Assembly: GCA_017506865.1 (NCBI GenBank)
Contig: JAFCMP010000547.1
Location: 1,795,317-1,859,316 of the forward strand
DNA: 64,000 nucleotides
Direction: 5' to 3'
Origin: Tribonema minus
Taxonomy: Eukaryota; Sar; Xanthophyceae; Tribonematales; Tribonemataceae
The first letter of the stretch is position 1; each line of letters begins with the position of its first letter. Positions 1-11,100 of the stretch are shown here, in pieces. The notes beneath the pieces were generated by a model. It had not been told where the DNA came from, did no database searches, and saw only the letters and a program-made list of their open reading frames with translations. Made by a program: the position numbers and the translations under genes.

Positions 1-109
1 GACAATGTGGAAGTAGTTGTAAGTTCGCGTAGTCACAACATGACACAAGTGCCAGACTTGCACAATAGCACACCTGCCGGCTGTCTCTCACCCAGCGCAC
101 AGTCAGTAC

Positions 110-1000
110 GGTAGCTATGCACGCGCGAAAAAGAGTGTGATGATGCTATGCATGAATGTACTTGTAAATGCACGTGTTGCTCATTTGCGGGAGCGAGCAG
201 CAGCGGCTTGTTGAGTGTGGAAGACTACCGTTGTTTTGCAACTGCCTAGACAGCCAGACAATTGGCGCAACAGCTAGCTGCGCAACAGCTGGCTGCTGAT
301 TGCAAGCAAGGCTCTCTTGCAAGGCTCTTGTTTTGCCGCGCCACTTCATTTCGCTCACATCACTACAAGTCCACAACCTCAGCCGCCACAGCGCAAGCCG
401 ACACTCTTTCACAACAGGCAAGGCTCGGCGTACAGTAGCACCCACCTTCCAGCACTGCACTGGCACGCCATCGCACCTCACGCAATCAATCTGGAGAGCT
501 TTTAGTGGCCATGACTGCGTCTGCAATCACTTTAATATATGGATACTTTCCTTGTGATGCAAAGTACAGCAATGCTCGCATGCGCAAGCGCTGCCTGCGT
601 GCGCGCGTTCGCCAACTGTGGCTGCTCCAGCGTGAGGGGGTTAACTTTGTTGCGACAGCAATCAGACTCGCTCCACAAGTGTGCTGCGCTTTTGACCGCC
701 GCATGCGGATCGCTCTTTGCCACCTTCACAGCTGCAATGCTGACTGACGTTGTGTCCTCCGCTTGCCCGACAGAAACATGATGGAGATTTTCGACCACGT
801 AATTGAGAGGCTCACCCGCTCCATGGGCCAGCTGCGGGAGCGCCTGGCGACAGCCGCAACGAACGCTAGGCGGCGCCTTTTGCAGCTACTTGCTGACATC
901 CAACAGCAAATAAAGCACAAGTGGGCGCGGCGGGCAACCGGCACTGCTGTTTGTCGTCAGTCAGTACGTCATGCACCCGCATGCTCGCTCAGAGCCAGTC
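110..1000 (+). repeat. Segmental duplicate B1 (direct copy of about 13,905-14,770)
   Basis: A stretch of nearly 900 bases is repeated in the same orientation at about 13,905-14,770, with many substitutions and small indels. Shared landmarks include the text around 355-500 (cacaacctcagccgccac, then gcaagccgacactctttc) and the family X first exon at the right end. The leftmost part (about 145-260) is also recognisable a third time at about 8,000-8,120. No exon other than the family X copy is supported inside it. The open frames at 146-800 shift relative to the duplicate and look accidental. Confidence 0.75.
778..916 (+). pseudogene. Family X first-exon copy, splice donor lost
   Basis: This 139-base segment aligns base for base in length with the first exon of the intact family X gene at 14,534-14,672. 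It begins with the same double ATG and encodes the same helical stretch (MMEIF, then GQLRERLATAATNAR, then a Gln-rich end). The reading frame is open, but the donor that reads GGTAAGTGGGCG in the intact gene is changed so that the GT has become AC. No second exon follows on this strand. It is best read as a detached, non-spliceable exon copy. It faces another copy on the minus strand at 1,111-1,226. Confidence 0.7.
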
Positions 1001-1230
1001 GGGTGATGGCTTCGAACGACAGCTCAACATTTTTCCGCACACCAGCTGAGCTGCATGTGCATGACGTACTGACAACAAACAGCGGTGCCGGCTGTCAGGC
1101 GCCCACTTACAGTTCATTTGCTGCTGGATGTTGGCGAGCAGTTGCAGGAGGTGTCACCAGGCGCTCCCGAATATGGCCCATGGAGTGGCTGAGCTCCTCG
1201 ATAACGTGCTTGAAGATTTCCATCATTGTC
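780..1230. repeat. Inverted pair (hairpin) of family X exon 1 plus start of intron
   Basis: The plus copy at 778-916 and the minus copy at 1,111-1,226 converge. Their adjoining intron starts are also mirror images: about 920-975 reads gggcaaccggcactgctg onward and about 1,065-1,105 reads its complement. The centre is near 1,010. The arms are roughly 200 bases with a short spacer. Confidence 0.7.
1111..1226 (-). pseudogene. Family X first-exon copy with internal deletion
   Basis: On the minus strand, from the ATG at 1,226, the sequence repeats the family X first exon (MMEIFKHVIEEL, then RERL). It is 23 bases shorter than the 139-base exon, so the frame is lost in the second half. The donor GTAAGTGGGCG is preserved at 1,105-1,110. 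Just upstream on the minus strand (1,255-1,300) lies sequence that matches the intron end and acceptor seen before a family X second-exon copy at 29,234, so two incompatible parts of the gene have been joined here. Confidence 0.65.
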
Positions 1231-4200
1231 TGTCGGACAAGCGGAGCCAATACATAGCGTCTGTATGAGGAGGCGGATATGCTAGCACGCATCTTGGAAC
1301 ATCCAACATGATGTGGCGACGCAAGGGATACTCCTGACGCACGTCACCTCTCAATTTGCCACAGGTGTCGCCTTTGCAGAAACTGCCGAGAGTTTCAGCT
1401 GCCTGCAACCCTCAACGGCAAGTCGACAACGACACGCCGCCCATCACTCTATGTCACGTGATGCGCTGAGCTGCCCACGCGCAAAGCTGCAAAAGCTTTC
1501 TGTTCGGATCAGGTGAATGTCACGAACGCTGCTCAAGCTTCTGAGAACGGCAGACAGCAGTCCTCACACAGTGGAAACTTCCCAACTTGACGGCTGGCTG
1601 GCCACTGAGTTCACCCTGGCGAGTCGGCATGGCGAGATAGCATGTGAGATGCTCGGATCTTTATTCTCTCCGGTCAAGGATCTCAGATGCAGTGCTGCGC
1701 ACAAGACCAAAAAAGCCGTGGTCCGCCTCTGGTAGCTGACAATTACTCCGTCCTGCGTGGTGCGCCACGGTCACAGGTGCCTGATCGATCGAACGGATCC
1801 GGAGGGCTGATTCGAAGTGAACTTCAATTGCGACTGCGTATTTTTATAGTGGATCTCTACGCTAGAAGAGTCTCCTGTGTGCATTTTCTTTGAAGTGCCC
1901 CACAGCTGTGCAGCGCACCAATATCATAGCACAATCGAATTAACGACCTTTAGACGCCAATAGCTGACATCTAGAAGATGCCATCATGCTGCCATCATGC
2001 TGACTTGTGTCAGAACAATGACTTGAAGCATTGCCTAGAAGCTTCAGAAACCACACAAGGTGAACTGATTGCATGCAAGGCCACGTTGACTGAACAGAGA
2101 AAACATGTCCTACAGCAACAAACTTGGCGGTACCCTATAGCACAGCAATACAAAATGAGCGTAAGGGTGCAATGAGTACATCAAAACTGGTCATGCACTG
2201 CACAAAACCGTGGAAAAAAACAGAGACATTTGCCAAAGAGCGTGTTGCAACAGGCGTGCGTGTGATGTATGCGGAATCTGCTGGTATGACCTCTACAAAC
2301 GGATTCCCCTTCTCCCCCCTTCGCCGCTACACCCACTCAACCCCCTCTTACTACCCCTGACACGACCTTCGTAGGACAGGTGTTTGCACTGAAAACCAGC
2401 AGCTTCAAGTAACGCACTTGCAGCAGCGGCGTTATGTTGGCGCATATGGGGCGGGGGGAATGGCGGGCGCAGCCCCCTTGGTGTGCAGCTCGGTGCATGG
2501 GGAACGCACCGCCGCTTACACAGTTGACTGTGCAGCTGGGCCAGGCTAGCCCCTGATGTAATGGGCTTTAATTAAAAATTCAACCCATGTCTGCATGGAG
2601 CGGGTTCCACACACAGCCGTTGTTCGTTAAGATGCATGGGGGTGGCTGCTCTGGCCTCACTAGTCCAAGACCGCCAACGCTGGCACTGGCGGGGTGCCAT
2701 TGGTCGCTGCTGCAATGCCGTTAATCACTGCTGCGGCGCCCGTTGAGCTTAGTGTCTGCTGCCGCGGCACTGCATCTTCGTCTTCGCCCTCCAGGCCCTA
2801 GGCCAGTCTTTGTAGAATGCCCACAGTCACCTGCAGCACAATCAGTCAGGGGCAGATTGTCGTGAACACCATGACGCGGTTGTCGAGTACTTGCATGAAA
2901 GAATTAATTGCGTGACGCGAGGTGTTACGAGGAACGCAAGAATGACTTCAAGGGGCATGTCAGTGCATAGTATATGCTCCAAAGTGGTAGCCCCTGCGCT
3001 CTTCAATTCAAGTACATGTACTGAAATCAAAGAATGAGGGCAGGCATACAAACTTCAAAGGACATACTTAAAAGTATATGGCCTGAACACAACGCAATGC
3101 CAAGCACATGCGCTCATGTTGAGCAACGAAATAAGTGCAACTGCTAGCGCATTCGAAACTGGCCGGGAGTATTTTACCTAAACTACAGTATTCCTTGAAA
3201 GTGTGCAGATAATGTACTGTAGCTCACAAAGCAACAAGAGGCAATGCGCTGAAATAACCGAAGGCAGGCAGAAATACGTACACAGCACACAGTCAAGCGA
3301 CGAGCAAGAAACTAAGAGAAGCCGCAAGGCGCATGGCACTTAGAAGTGGCCTACCTGAAGGTTCAACATCCCTCAACTACGTGATCATGAAGCTCAGAGT
3401 TCAAAACAAGACCACGCAGCCAGTCAACTGCAGCGCACCTTTTCCAGGTTGAGCGTGTAGAAGTGGAGCACTGAGGGCGCCGTGCTTCAGCAGAGCTCGA
3501 CACAGTTCCTCTCCGTATTCAACGCCGAATGCCTTAATTGATGCATCTTCGTCCTGCGCATTACATTACACAGGTCAAAAACTCGATGGATGCATACTCC
3601 CTGAGAAATTGAAAAAAACAAGCCTGGTGTTCAAGTTGAACAGGCAGGGGGCCAATTGATGTGAGTCATTTGTCGTGCTGGTATCCCAAAACACACGAAA
3701 AGAAATGCCGGCTACCAATTTCAGTGCCTCTGGTGCCAGATGCCTGAAGTAAGCATGGGCGTTGTAAGCGTGTGGATGAACGACCCGAAATGGCTGCAGG
3801 CAGCGCAGGAGTATGCTATATGAGGCCGGTACCCACATATCAGCAATATCAGAAGCGGAGCGCGCGATCAACGGCCCCACACACTGCCGGCATATGTTGA
3901 GCAATGCGGCCGTAACCCCACACGGGAGCACCATGGGGCTGTGGCACTGGGTATGTTACACGTGAACGTAGGCCAATGACTGCATCCTGCACCACCAGCG
4001 GTATCACTGCCACAAATTGCCTGTACAATCACATGGCAACAGCATCAATGAGAGCTTTTCTGCCTTGTGACCTGCTATAGGCATTCCATCCCTTGCAATG
4101 TGTTAAAGGCCCACGTGCTAGCAGCCTGAAACCGTTCAAACTGAGTGCAGATTACTGTGAATGAACTACAGAGTGACGCTTATAGCGAGGCAAACGAGAC

Positions 4201-4364
4201 ACTTGGTGCCAGTAAGGGAGCACAATGCGCGATGAGGATCAGAGACCGGTTACAGGATTAGGGTTAGCCTCGAGCATCTCACGATGAGTCATGTTCTACA
4301 CCAAGCGTGCCCTGCCTCAGCACGTTTGCTGTAAGCCATCAACCGGAAAAAAGTACACTGATGA

Positions 4365-4720
4365 AGCTCAAGCTCAGCATACGTATTTTACAATCGTGCC
4401 ATTCTACTGATGCCGCCAAGACATACGTGCCTACCACTGCGTTCATGGCATGCGCGCTCTTCCGCAGCACAAGCAGTGATGATTGCACAACCTTATGCTA
4501 GGCGCACCTTCACAGCTTGCTCATCGTGTGCAGCAACTGAGGCTCAAGCTCAGCATACGTACTGTAAAGCGTGTCACGCTATCAATGCCGCCAAGATGCA
4601 TGCCTATCGCTCCGTTTAAGGCATGCGTGCCCTTCAGCAGCGCAAGCAGTGATGGTTGCACGACCCCAATGCCATGCTAGGCGCAGCTTTCGCAACTTGT
4701 TGACGGTGTGTACCACCTGC
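4365..4720. repeat. Two tandem copies of a unit of about 176 bases
   Basis: The string gctcaagctcagcatacgta occurs near 4,365 and again near 4,541, and the following text (atgccgccaagac/gatgca, ggcatgcg, agcagtgat) repeats in step. The partner locus in the inverted duplicate (about 26,130-26,340) has only one copy, so the doubling came after the segmental duplication. Confidence 0.7.
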
Positions 4721-5199
4721 CTGCTTTCTCGATACCGCTACTTCACAAGAATGCAATATCAATCAAAAATGAGTTGAAGTTCAGACGTTGAAATTGAAGT
4801 GGCCTTGATGGCCTCCGTGCGCTTCCGCAGCGCAGGCGGCACCTTCGTCTTGCACAGCCCAGTCATGCACTGCAGAGATCGACAATGAGGATCAAAATAT
4901 TTGAGCCAGCATCAGCGACCAAGGCTTCATCATCAGTGTGTTTGAAATTCAAAGACTGTATAGCCAGCCTCGGCAAGGAGGACATAGTCATCACCATCTT
5001 GCACAGTCCAGTCATGCGCTGCGGGGGGCGAAGGCATTGGGGGAAAATAACGACAAAGCCAGCTCCATTGCAAAACTGTGGTGCTTTGGTGTGCTTTCTA
5101 TGGATCCGCTGATGGCCATCAGTATGGTGCCCGTCAAGCGCGTGCTACAAATGCTGGGACACAAACAAGTGCCTGACTGAACTGGTAAGTGAGTGCTTG

Positions 5200-5542
5200 C
5201 CCGGAACCCTGGATGTATTGATGTATGCGTTACCAGGAACGTCTATTCCCATGGTTCACAACACAAACAAGTGAGCGAGTAAGTGAGTCAAAGAGTGCTC
5301 GCCTGAAAACCCGCGCACGTGTTGATGCACATGATGCCGGGGTTCACCCGCCGTGATGCCCACGCTTTACGAACCACAAACGATATACTGAGTGAGTAAG
5401 TGAGTCAATGAGTACTTGCCTGGAACCCCGCAAGCTCATGACGCACATGATCCATAGGGCGACGGACGCCGCTACAATGCCCCCAGATTGTGCAACATAA
5501 TCAAGTTAGTGAGTGAGTGAGTGAGTAAGTGAAATTACTCGC
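5200..5542 (-). repeat. Echo array of the MTHFR exon 4 donor edge (pseudogene copy)
   Basis: On the minus strand, just downstream of the exon 4 remnant, the exon end plus donor (complement of gcctggaaccccgcg with the preceding ATGTGCATCAACGC text) recurs about three times at intervals of about 100-130 bases, near 5,205-5,250, 5,300-5,345 and 5,410-5,450. Each copy is accompanied by gtgagtgagt-type text. The same array lies at 25,025-25,640 beside the functional exon. Confidence 0.75.
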
Positions 5543-5884
5543 CTGGAACCCCGCGTACGCGTTGATGCACATGATGCCGGGGATCACAGGCGCCGTGATG
5601 CGCCGGCACTCCTGCACAAAGCGGTTGTACACGCTCACGTTGAAGGACGTACTTCATGATGAACACGTCCGCGCCGGCGTAGCACTTCAACTTGAGGTTC
5701 ACAGCTCCGCCTCCAAGTCCTGTGCAGGACGGTAAAAAACAACACGCATGCTCAGCTACATTAGCGAATACAGCGCCATGAGGTGTGTAATATTACTCTA
5801 ATGAGTACTGCGTCGGCCAATATGTCGTAGCGCCCGGGCGGGGCGGGGGGGAGATGGGGGTGGGGGCATAGACATAGTCGCCTT

Positions 5885-5978
5885 GTGGGCCTCCTACAAG
5901 GGCGCCTGACGACTGCTGTGGCGGACGGCAGGCGTTGCCTTCTACAGCTGTTCGTTGACGCCGAACAGCAGCTCAACT
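5885..5978 (+). pseudogene. Partial family X first-exon copy
   Basis: The frame reads VGLLQGRLTTAVADGRR, then LLQLF, DAEQQLN, followed by a GTGAGTGG donor. This matches the second half of the first exon encoded on the minus strand at 6,166-6,304. The 5' part with the start codon is missing: upstream is the poly-G tract and MTHFR intron sequence of duplicate A. It faces the minus copy and the text between them (5,985-6,165) is partly self-complementary. Confidence 0.6.
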
Positions 5979-6165
5979 GTGAGTGGACTATGGACACGCC
6001 GCACATGACATAGGTAGTTGCATTCAGATGAACGGTTGCTGTGGTGGGCTTCGCAGCGCCTTGCTCATATTCCTTATCATCAGGCTGGCGTGGAGCCAGC
6101 ATTAATCTGACTGACGTACCCGACTGTCAGCTACGTCATGTGCGGCATGTACACTTTCCGCTTAC

Positions 6166-6304
6166 AGTTGAGCTGCTGTTCGGCGTCGGCAAGCAGCTGG
6201 AGAAGGCGACGCCTGGTGTCCGCCACGGCAGTCCTCAGGCGCTCTTGCAAGCGGCCCACGAAGCGTGTCACCTGCTCGTATGCGTTCCTCAGGATGTCCA
6301 GCAT
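6166..6304 (-). pseudogene. Family X first-exon copy, open and with intact donor
   Basis: From the ATG at 6,304 the minus strand is open for exactly 139 bases, the length of the intact first exon at 14,534. It is followed by a GTAAGC donor in the same phase. It encodes a diverged version (MLDILRNAYEQVTRFVGRL, then DTRRRLLQLLADAEQQLN). No second exon is found downstream before the facing partial copy at 5,885-5,978, so it is listed as a pseudogene, but it is the best preserved detached copy and could be the first exon of an unrecognised transcript. Confidence 0.6.
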
Positions 6305-6479
6305 GGTTCTGCACGGACCGTTGTGACAGTGCAGCGGTGGAGGTGGCGCAAAGCTATCCACATGCGGCTGTACTGTGAACAACCTAGGACACCTGTGAAG
6401 CCAACTCAATCGCCGCCGACGCTGAAGCAGCCATAGTTGGCGGTCGCGGGGAAAGGGAGGCAGCCCTTGTGCATGCAAG

Positions 6480-8000
6480 CAATGCTACCTAGTGCCACAA
6501 GAAAAGCATACTTCAAAGTACATGTTGAGGGTGATCGCGGACAAGGCCATGGCCACCAACGGGCTCTCTCGATGCGACTTCATCAAGAGCTTCAACTTGT
6601 ACTTGATTCGACTTCCGGGGGTCTTCCCTGCTGATCACTGGCTCTTGCCATAAGAGGTGATGTGTTGTCGAGTGTAGGTGTGGCTGTGACGACACACTGC
6701 CAGCATGACGCTACAGTGTATGCGGTATCCTCACAAAAGGTGTACACGAAGTCTGAAGCATTTTGCAGCGTCTCTGTTCCTACCTCACCTGCTTTGCTGC
6801 TCAAGCAGCTGACCTTCCTTGGCAGCTGACCTTCCTTGGCGGCCCTCATGAATCCAATTGCAACTACAACTCCAATGTCTCCCGCGCCCCAACCATAGGA
6901 AATGACCACCAATTCTCTCTCACTTCGACATGTAATTGACAGAAGTTGTGCGCCTGTGAACATGGAGGTGTTTAACCGGTCCATTATAGGGCGATTTACA
7001 CTACAGTATAGGGCGATGACCACTGTGCTTAAAAACAGTTTTGCGTGACAAGTAGAGCGTCACGTACCTTGCCTTGAAACAGGTCCACGTTACAAGTGGA
7101 GCGTCATTTACCTTGCCTGCGCCTGAGCATGTTGCAGTAGTTTAAATCATCGCTCTCGAGTGCACTCGGCACGGAACCTAGTCGTGGGGTGTGTCCTTAC
7201 TAGCCACACTGTGACATTTAGCGTTGATTGTGAACTGTTGCCATTGGCAAGTAGGACAGTTCAACTACAGATTGAAGTTTGATGAGTGCTCAGTGCTCAT
7301 AATGGAGTCCTCACCAACTCAACACTGGTGCCTGCACCTCATAATCTCAAAATCATGTTATATGCAGCAGCTGACAGGGTTCAACCAGACTTCAAACTGG
7401 CAAACTTTGAAAACTCTGAAGTGGCTTCAAAGCTGATGCTGCATCCTGTTCCCCGAATTCAGGTCCTGTTGTTCACAATTCTAGTGAACTAAACTGTGAT
7501 TCACTGGTCGTATAAACGCGGACAGAACATCAACATCATGACGACACATTGGTCACCACTGGCGTGCCAGTGGGCTTAAGTCATAGTGTCACACTCACAG
7601 GCTCACTGACAGGCTGGGCACATGTGCAGATTTCAGAGGTATGAAAGATTTCTGCCACTCGAGCAATTGGCATGCAGCATTCAGTGGACTCTCAAAAGCC
7701 TGTAGATTTTTTAATAGCTTGAATGTGCATTGCAAATTTTCAACTCATCGCAGCGCGCTGCTCCCCGTGACCGTAGTAGAGACATGTCTGTAGGTATAAT
7801 TAACTTTTTGACTCCGCTGGTTGGAATCCGCACAATGCTGCCATGATAAGTAGTGCCCAGCCCACGAAGTAGTTCATGCATTACATGCTGCCGTGTCCAA
7901 TCACTACTGTTCAATTCGAGCCTACAATCCAGGTCACCGGTAGTTCTGAACTGCGAGAGTCAGCATTGGTGTAAGTACAGACCAACAATATTGGAAGCAC
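6480..8000. other. Repeat-derived intergenic sequence, no supported gene
   Basis: No exon with protein-like content and matching splice sites was found. Part of it (7,230-7,500) is copy 1 of a dispersed repeat that also occurs at about 12,490-12,860 and 13,080-13,400. A 14-base direct repeat (cagctgaccttcct) lies near 6,808-6,835. Confidence 0.5.
7230..7500 (+). repeat. Dispersed repeat R, copy 1
   Basis: The order of short strings (ttgaagtttga, gtgctcataatgga/gtgctcgtcatgaag, tcaccaact, gcctgcacctcata, caaactg, gatgctgcatcctgtt) is shared with 12,580-12,860 and, more weakly, with 13,090-13,400. Copies are all on the same strand and are diverged. The unit is rich in ttcaa/ttgaa. Confidence 0.65.
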
Positions 8001-8599
8001 ATCTGCACATGAATGAAGGTGCAAATGCACATGTTGCTCATATGCGGAAGTGGGCGGTAGGGCCTTTTGAGAGTGATGAATCACCGTTATTGTGTAATTG
8101 CCTAGACAGGCTGATTGTGATCCAACAAAATGACCATGGTAGTGACGAGCCCATAAGGTCATTCGAACTGTATACATGCTGGAGTATCCTATCACCACTC
8201 CCAATTCATCTGATTCGGCCACTGAGTTTTGTAACTGCCCAGACAGCCAGGCTGCCAACTCTCGTAGGACCCTCATACACTCAACTTCATACTTCACTGA
8301 AGCGCCTCCAAAACACACATACCTGCATCGCCGATCAAGCAGCCGACCTCTCTTGAGGCGGGTGGCTTTATTTCAGGACCTTCAGATACAACTTCAAATG
8401 TATTGTGCAGTATCCTACTCGCCTGCTTCGCTGCCCAAGAGCAGCCGACTCTATTTGGGGCCTTCATGAAGTCAACTTCACATCCAGCCTCAGACTTGGT
8501 CTCATACGCACTGCGATTCGCAGCTCCAGCAGCTGGCCTCGTCAATCAACTTCAAGTGCAGTTTCAACTACCATTTGCAGCGGCCAAAAACATTTTGAT

Positions 8600-8880
8600 T
8601 ACCTGCTCCGCTGCAGCACCTTTGCGACGTGCAATCCCAGCGGTTGTCCGCCGAGCAGCTTGAGCGACCCCCTCCTGAGCGATGACACTAGTAAGCCAGA
8701 TTCCGACCCAACTTCAAACATCAATTGCAGCACCTTGAATCATCTTCAACGGTACATACATACATACAATACATACATACCTGCTCCGCTGCTCCAGCGC
8801 CTTCGCGACGTGCACCCCCAGCGGCTGCCCCCCAAGCAGCTGTGCGACCCCCTCCTGAGCGATGACATCTGATTCAGTCC
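8600..8880 (-). other. Two tandem copies of an orphan exon-like segment
   Basis: About 90 bases (plus strand: acctgctccgctg through gaccccctcctgagcgatgac) occur at about 8,603-8,692 and again at about 8,779-8,869. The minus-strand reading of the right copy is protein-like (DVIAQEGVAQLLGGQPLGVH, then AKALEQRS) and runs into GTATGT, a possible donor. The left copy is frameshifted. The family is not recognised. The arrangement resembles the exon-edge echoes seen in the MTHFR introns. Function and strand are uncertain. Confidence 0.35.
8753..8782. repeat. CATA-type microsatellite
   Basis: Repeated acat/catac units (tacatacatacaatacatac) between the two orphan exon-like copies. Confidence 0.85.
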
Positions 8881-9160
8881 CCCGCAAGCAGCACGGCTCA
8901 GCGCGGCGCGCCCCGTATCGCCGCCTCCGCTGCCAGTTTGGGCACAGGATTGAGCAGCGAGATACAACATACATCAGGAATGGCACGTGGCTGAAGCGTT
9001 CGGACAGAGTTGGGCTAGGGTTAGGAATAGTGTAAGCATCTGCCGGTTGCAAGGCGTGGCTTGCATCAGCGCTCCTGTAGCAGCCCTTTTACGCAGGAGT
9101 GGTAAAAATCACGGCGCATCAGCACATCCCTTATGCCGCCGCTGCAGCGTGGCAACGTGC

Positions 9161-9183
9161 CTAACCCTCACCCTAACCCTAAG
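9161..9183. repeat. Interstitial telomere-like CCCTAA tract
   Basis: Reads ctaaccctcaccctaaccct, about three degenerate TTAGGG-type units on the complementary strand. Confidence 0.6.
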
Positions 9184-9787
9184 ATGGTAAGCCACGCTCA
9201 CCATCAGCCCGGGGACCGTGCCGCAGGAGAAAGTCCCTGCTAGCAATTCGAATTACAGTTTCAGAACAATCATTCTAATAGCGCACGCTAGGCAAACTGC
9301 TGACAATGGGCGGAATGTCGTGCAGATGTGACCTAGAAGACACCTCATTAAGGGCTCTCAGGCAGACAGAATCCCCTATGTCTAGTCTTGGTGGTGATGA
9401 GCCTTACACTGTATCAATGCAAAACGGCAAAACGCAAATGCGCTGATGGTCTCGCCAACGCACCTGCACTGTGTTTGAAGGGCATGTGTTTGCGCGCCAA
9501 GCTGGTCAAACACATGCCCCAACGGATCAAGTACTTCAAATACACGTTACAAGTGCATTCGATGGAGAGGCAACACACGGCGATTCGGGGCTGTTGCTGC
9601 TGGTGTTTCAAGCGCCAGTCAGAATGCGACGCACTGCCGTATTGCTCAATTCATCCCGCCAGCTTTCTGCAAGATGCTTTTACTCTGAAGGCGTTCAATA
9701 TCGTCAATGCAGTGAAAAGACGCGGCTCGATTGGTGAAGGACCCTCGGGAGCCCAATCGGGGCACGTCAGAGAAGCCATACTCGACG

Positions 9788-9942
9788 GCCCTTCAACAGT
9801 TCACTCGCGCATACTTCAACAGTTCGCTATACACGTACTTCAAAAGTTTGCGGCACATACTTCAACATTTGTGCTGCGCATACTTCAGCAGTTTGCTGTG
9901 TGCGTACTTCAACAGTTCGTTGTGGTTGTCAGTGTACACACC
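9788..9942. repeat. Minisatellite, about 23-base unit, six copies
   Basis: Units begin cttcaacagttc or close variants and end in gcgcata, cacgta or gcgta, with 22-24 bases between starts (about 9,793, 9,816, 9,840, 9,863, 9,886, 9,909). Because the unit is not a multiple of three, the open frames across it look accidental. Confidence 0.85.
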
Positions 9943-10971
9943 TTGATTCCTCTCTGCCGCAGAGGTGCGCCCTAATCAACCACGCCACTAGGCTGCAGAC
10001 CCTCCGCCAGCTCCTGCAGCTCATCAGCAGTTGCCTCCGTGCTGCATTCAGGATGGCGTCAAACAAATTCAACACCCACATCAATGTTGCTGTGTTGAAG
10101 CTTGTGTTGAAGTTTGTGTTGAAGTCAGCAGGCGCCTCCGTGCTGCGCGCAGGTGTGCCAGCAAGCAATGTGACAAAATACAATTGAATCATTGTACTGC
10201 AGATTGCAGGTTGAGTGGCGGGCGGGTTGTGTGCGCAATCACGAGCGAACAGCCACATGACCTTGCGCAGTCGGGGACCGAAGAGGCCAGAAGAAGGCCA
10301 GAGCAGGCCGGAACGTGGCAGAAACAGCTGAAGAACAGCTCTCTCGAGAAGAAAAAAACTTCATCTTAAGTAAGCAAAAAAAAAAAATAATATTGCTGGA
10401 GAAGTTCGGATCGCTTCACTGTCTGTAACAGCGACGAGGTCCACGAGACCACTGGTCTGCATGAACAGCACCATCACAGACCAGGTGCCACTCTTCAAGG
10501 AAGCACAAAGGCGCTGCAGCACCACGCATTGCCACGCGTTGACATCGACACACCGCTGACCAAAGTAGCGACTTGGCGTAGCAATTAGAGCGCGGGGGGA
10601 AACATGATAAATGCCCAAGAGGTGCAGTCAGCAGTGCCCGATGACAAGCCTTCCAGCTGAAGTGGCACGTGGCAACTCCTTTCAAAAATGCCATTCACAA
10701 CGAGAAGCTTACATGGCACCAACGCGAAAATTAGGGTTGGTACAACAGACTCTCACCTGACCAGAATGACTGTAGCTGAAGCCGCCTCGTTGAACGGTGC
10801 CTCCAGGTCTGAGGACAGAAGCAGCAGCATCACAAAATTTGAGCTACCATACATTGCTCGCCAAAAGGTGACGGCTGCAGTTTTGCAATACCAGTTTTGC
10901 AATACCAATATGTGGCAGAGTCACACTGTGGTAAAGGCACTGTGATGAATGCACGTTTGGTGCTTTTTACG

Positions 10972-11100
10972 GAAGCACAATGTGAACAGTCAAAAACAAC
11001 TAGCTTCAGCAACCTATAAAAGATTTGTCTTTATCGAGAAGCACAATTTGAACAGTAAAAAACAACTAGCTTCAGCAACCTATGAAAAGGTTTGACTTTA
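10972..11100. repeat. Tandem repeat, 68-base unit, about two copies
   Basis: The string agcacaatgtgaacagt followed by caactagcttcagcaaccta at about 10,974 recurs at about 11,042 with few changes. A 16-base doublet (gttttgcaatacca) lies just upstream at 10,880-10,912. Confidence 0.8.

Larger units (their letters stand above)
2660..5719 (-). pseudogene. Methylenetetrahydrofolate reductase pseudogene (3' half, inverted copy)
   Basis: Four exons of the MTHFR gene at 18,742-27,777 can be followed on the minus strand. The copy of exon 4 (5,543-5,719) starts after an intact CAG acceptor but has in-frame stops in the region that should encode the TIM-barrel strand before the TQMFFD motif, and its donor is GCGAGT instead of GTGAGT. 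The copy of exon 5 (4,804-4,869) is open (CMTGLCKTKVPPALRKR) but its donor GT is GC. The copy of exon 6 (about 3,435-3,554) has one extra base before the LHFYTLN motif. The copy of exon 7 (about 2,660-2,831) carries an in-frame TAG after ten codons, although the rest of the tail, including NGT repeats, remains in frame up to 2,660. Exons 1 to 3 are absent. It cannot make a functional enzyme. Whether it is transcribed antisense is unknown. Confidence 0.9.
1255..5990 (-). repeat. Inverted segmental duplicate A, partner of about 24,580-29,230
   Basis: Read on the minus strand, this block follows the order of 24,580-29,230: the poly-G/C tract and preceding text at 5,760-5,870, MTHFR exon 4 to exon 7 remnants, their introns, the 3' flank (2,430-2,560 versus 27,900-28,030), then 1,400-2,300 versus 28,060-29,080, ending near 1,255 versus 29,225. 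The copies are diverged by frequent substitutions and small indels, so the duplication is old. Segments without gene remnants inside it (for example 3,580-4,240) are intron-equivalent sequence. Confidence 0.85.

Noticed and set aside
9388..9975. 195-codon frame
   Set aside because: Its second half is the 23-base minisatellite, whose unit length would change frame with copy number.
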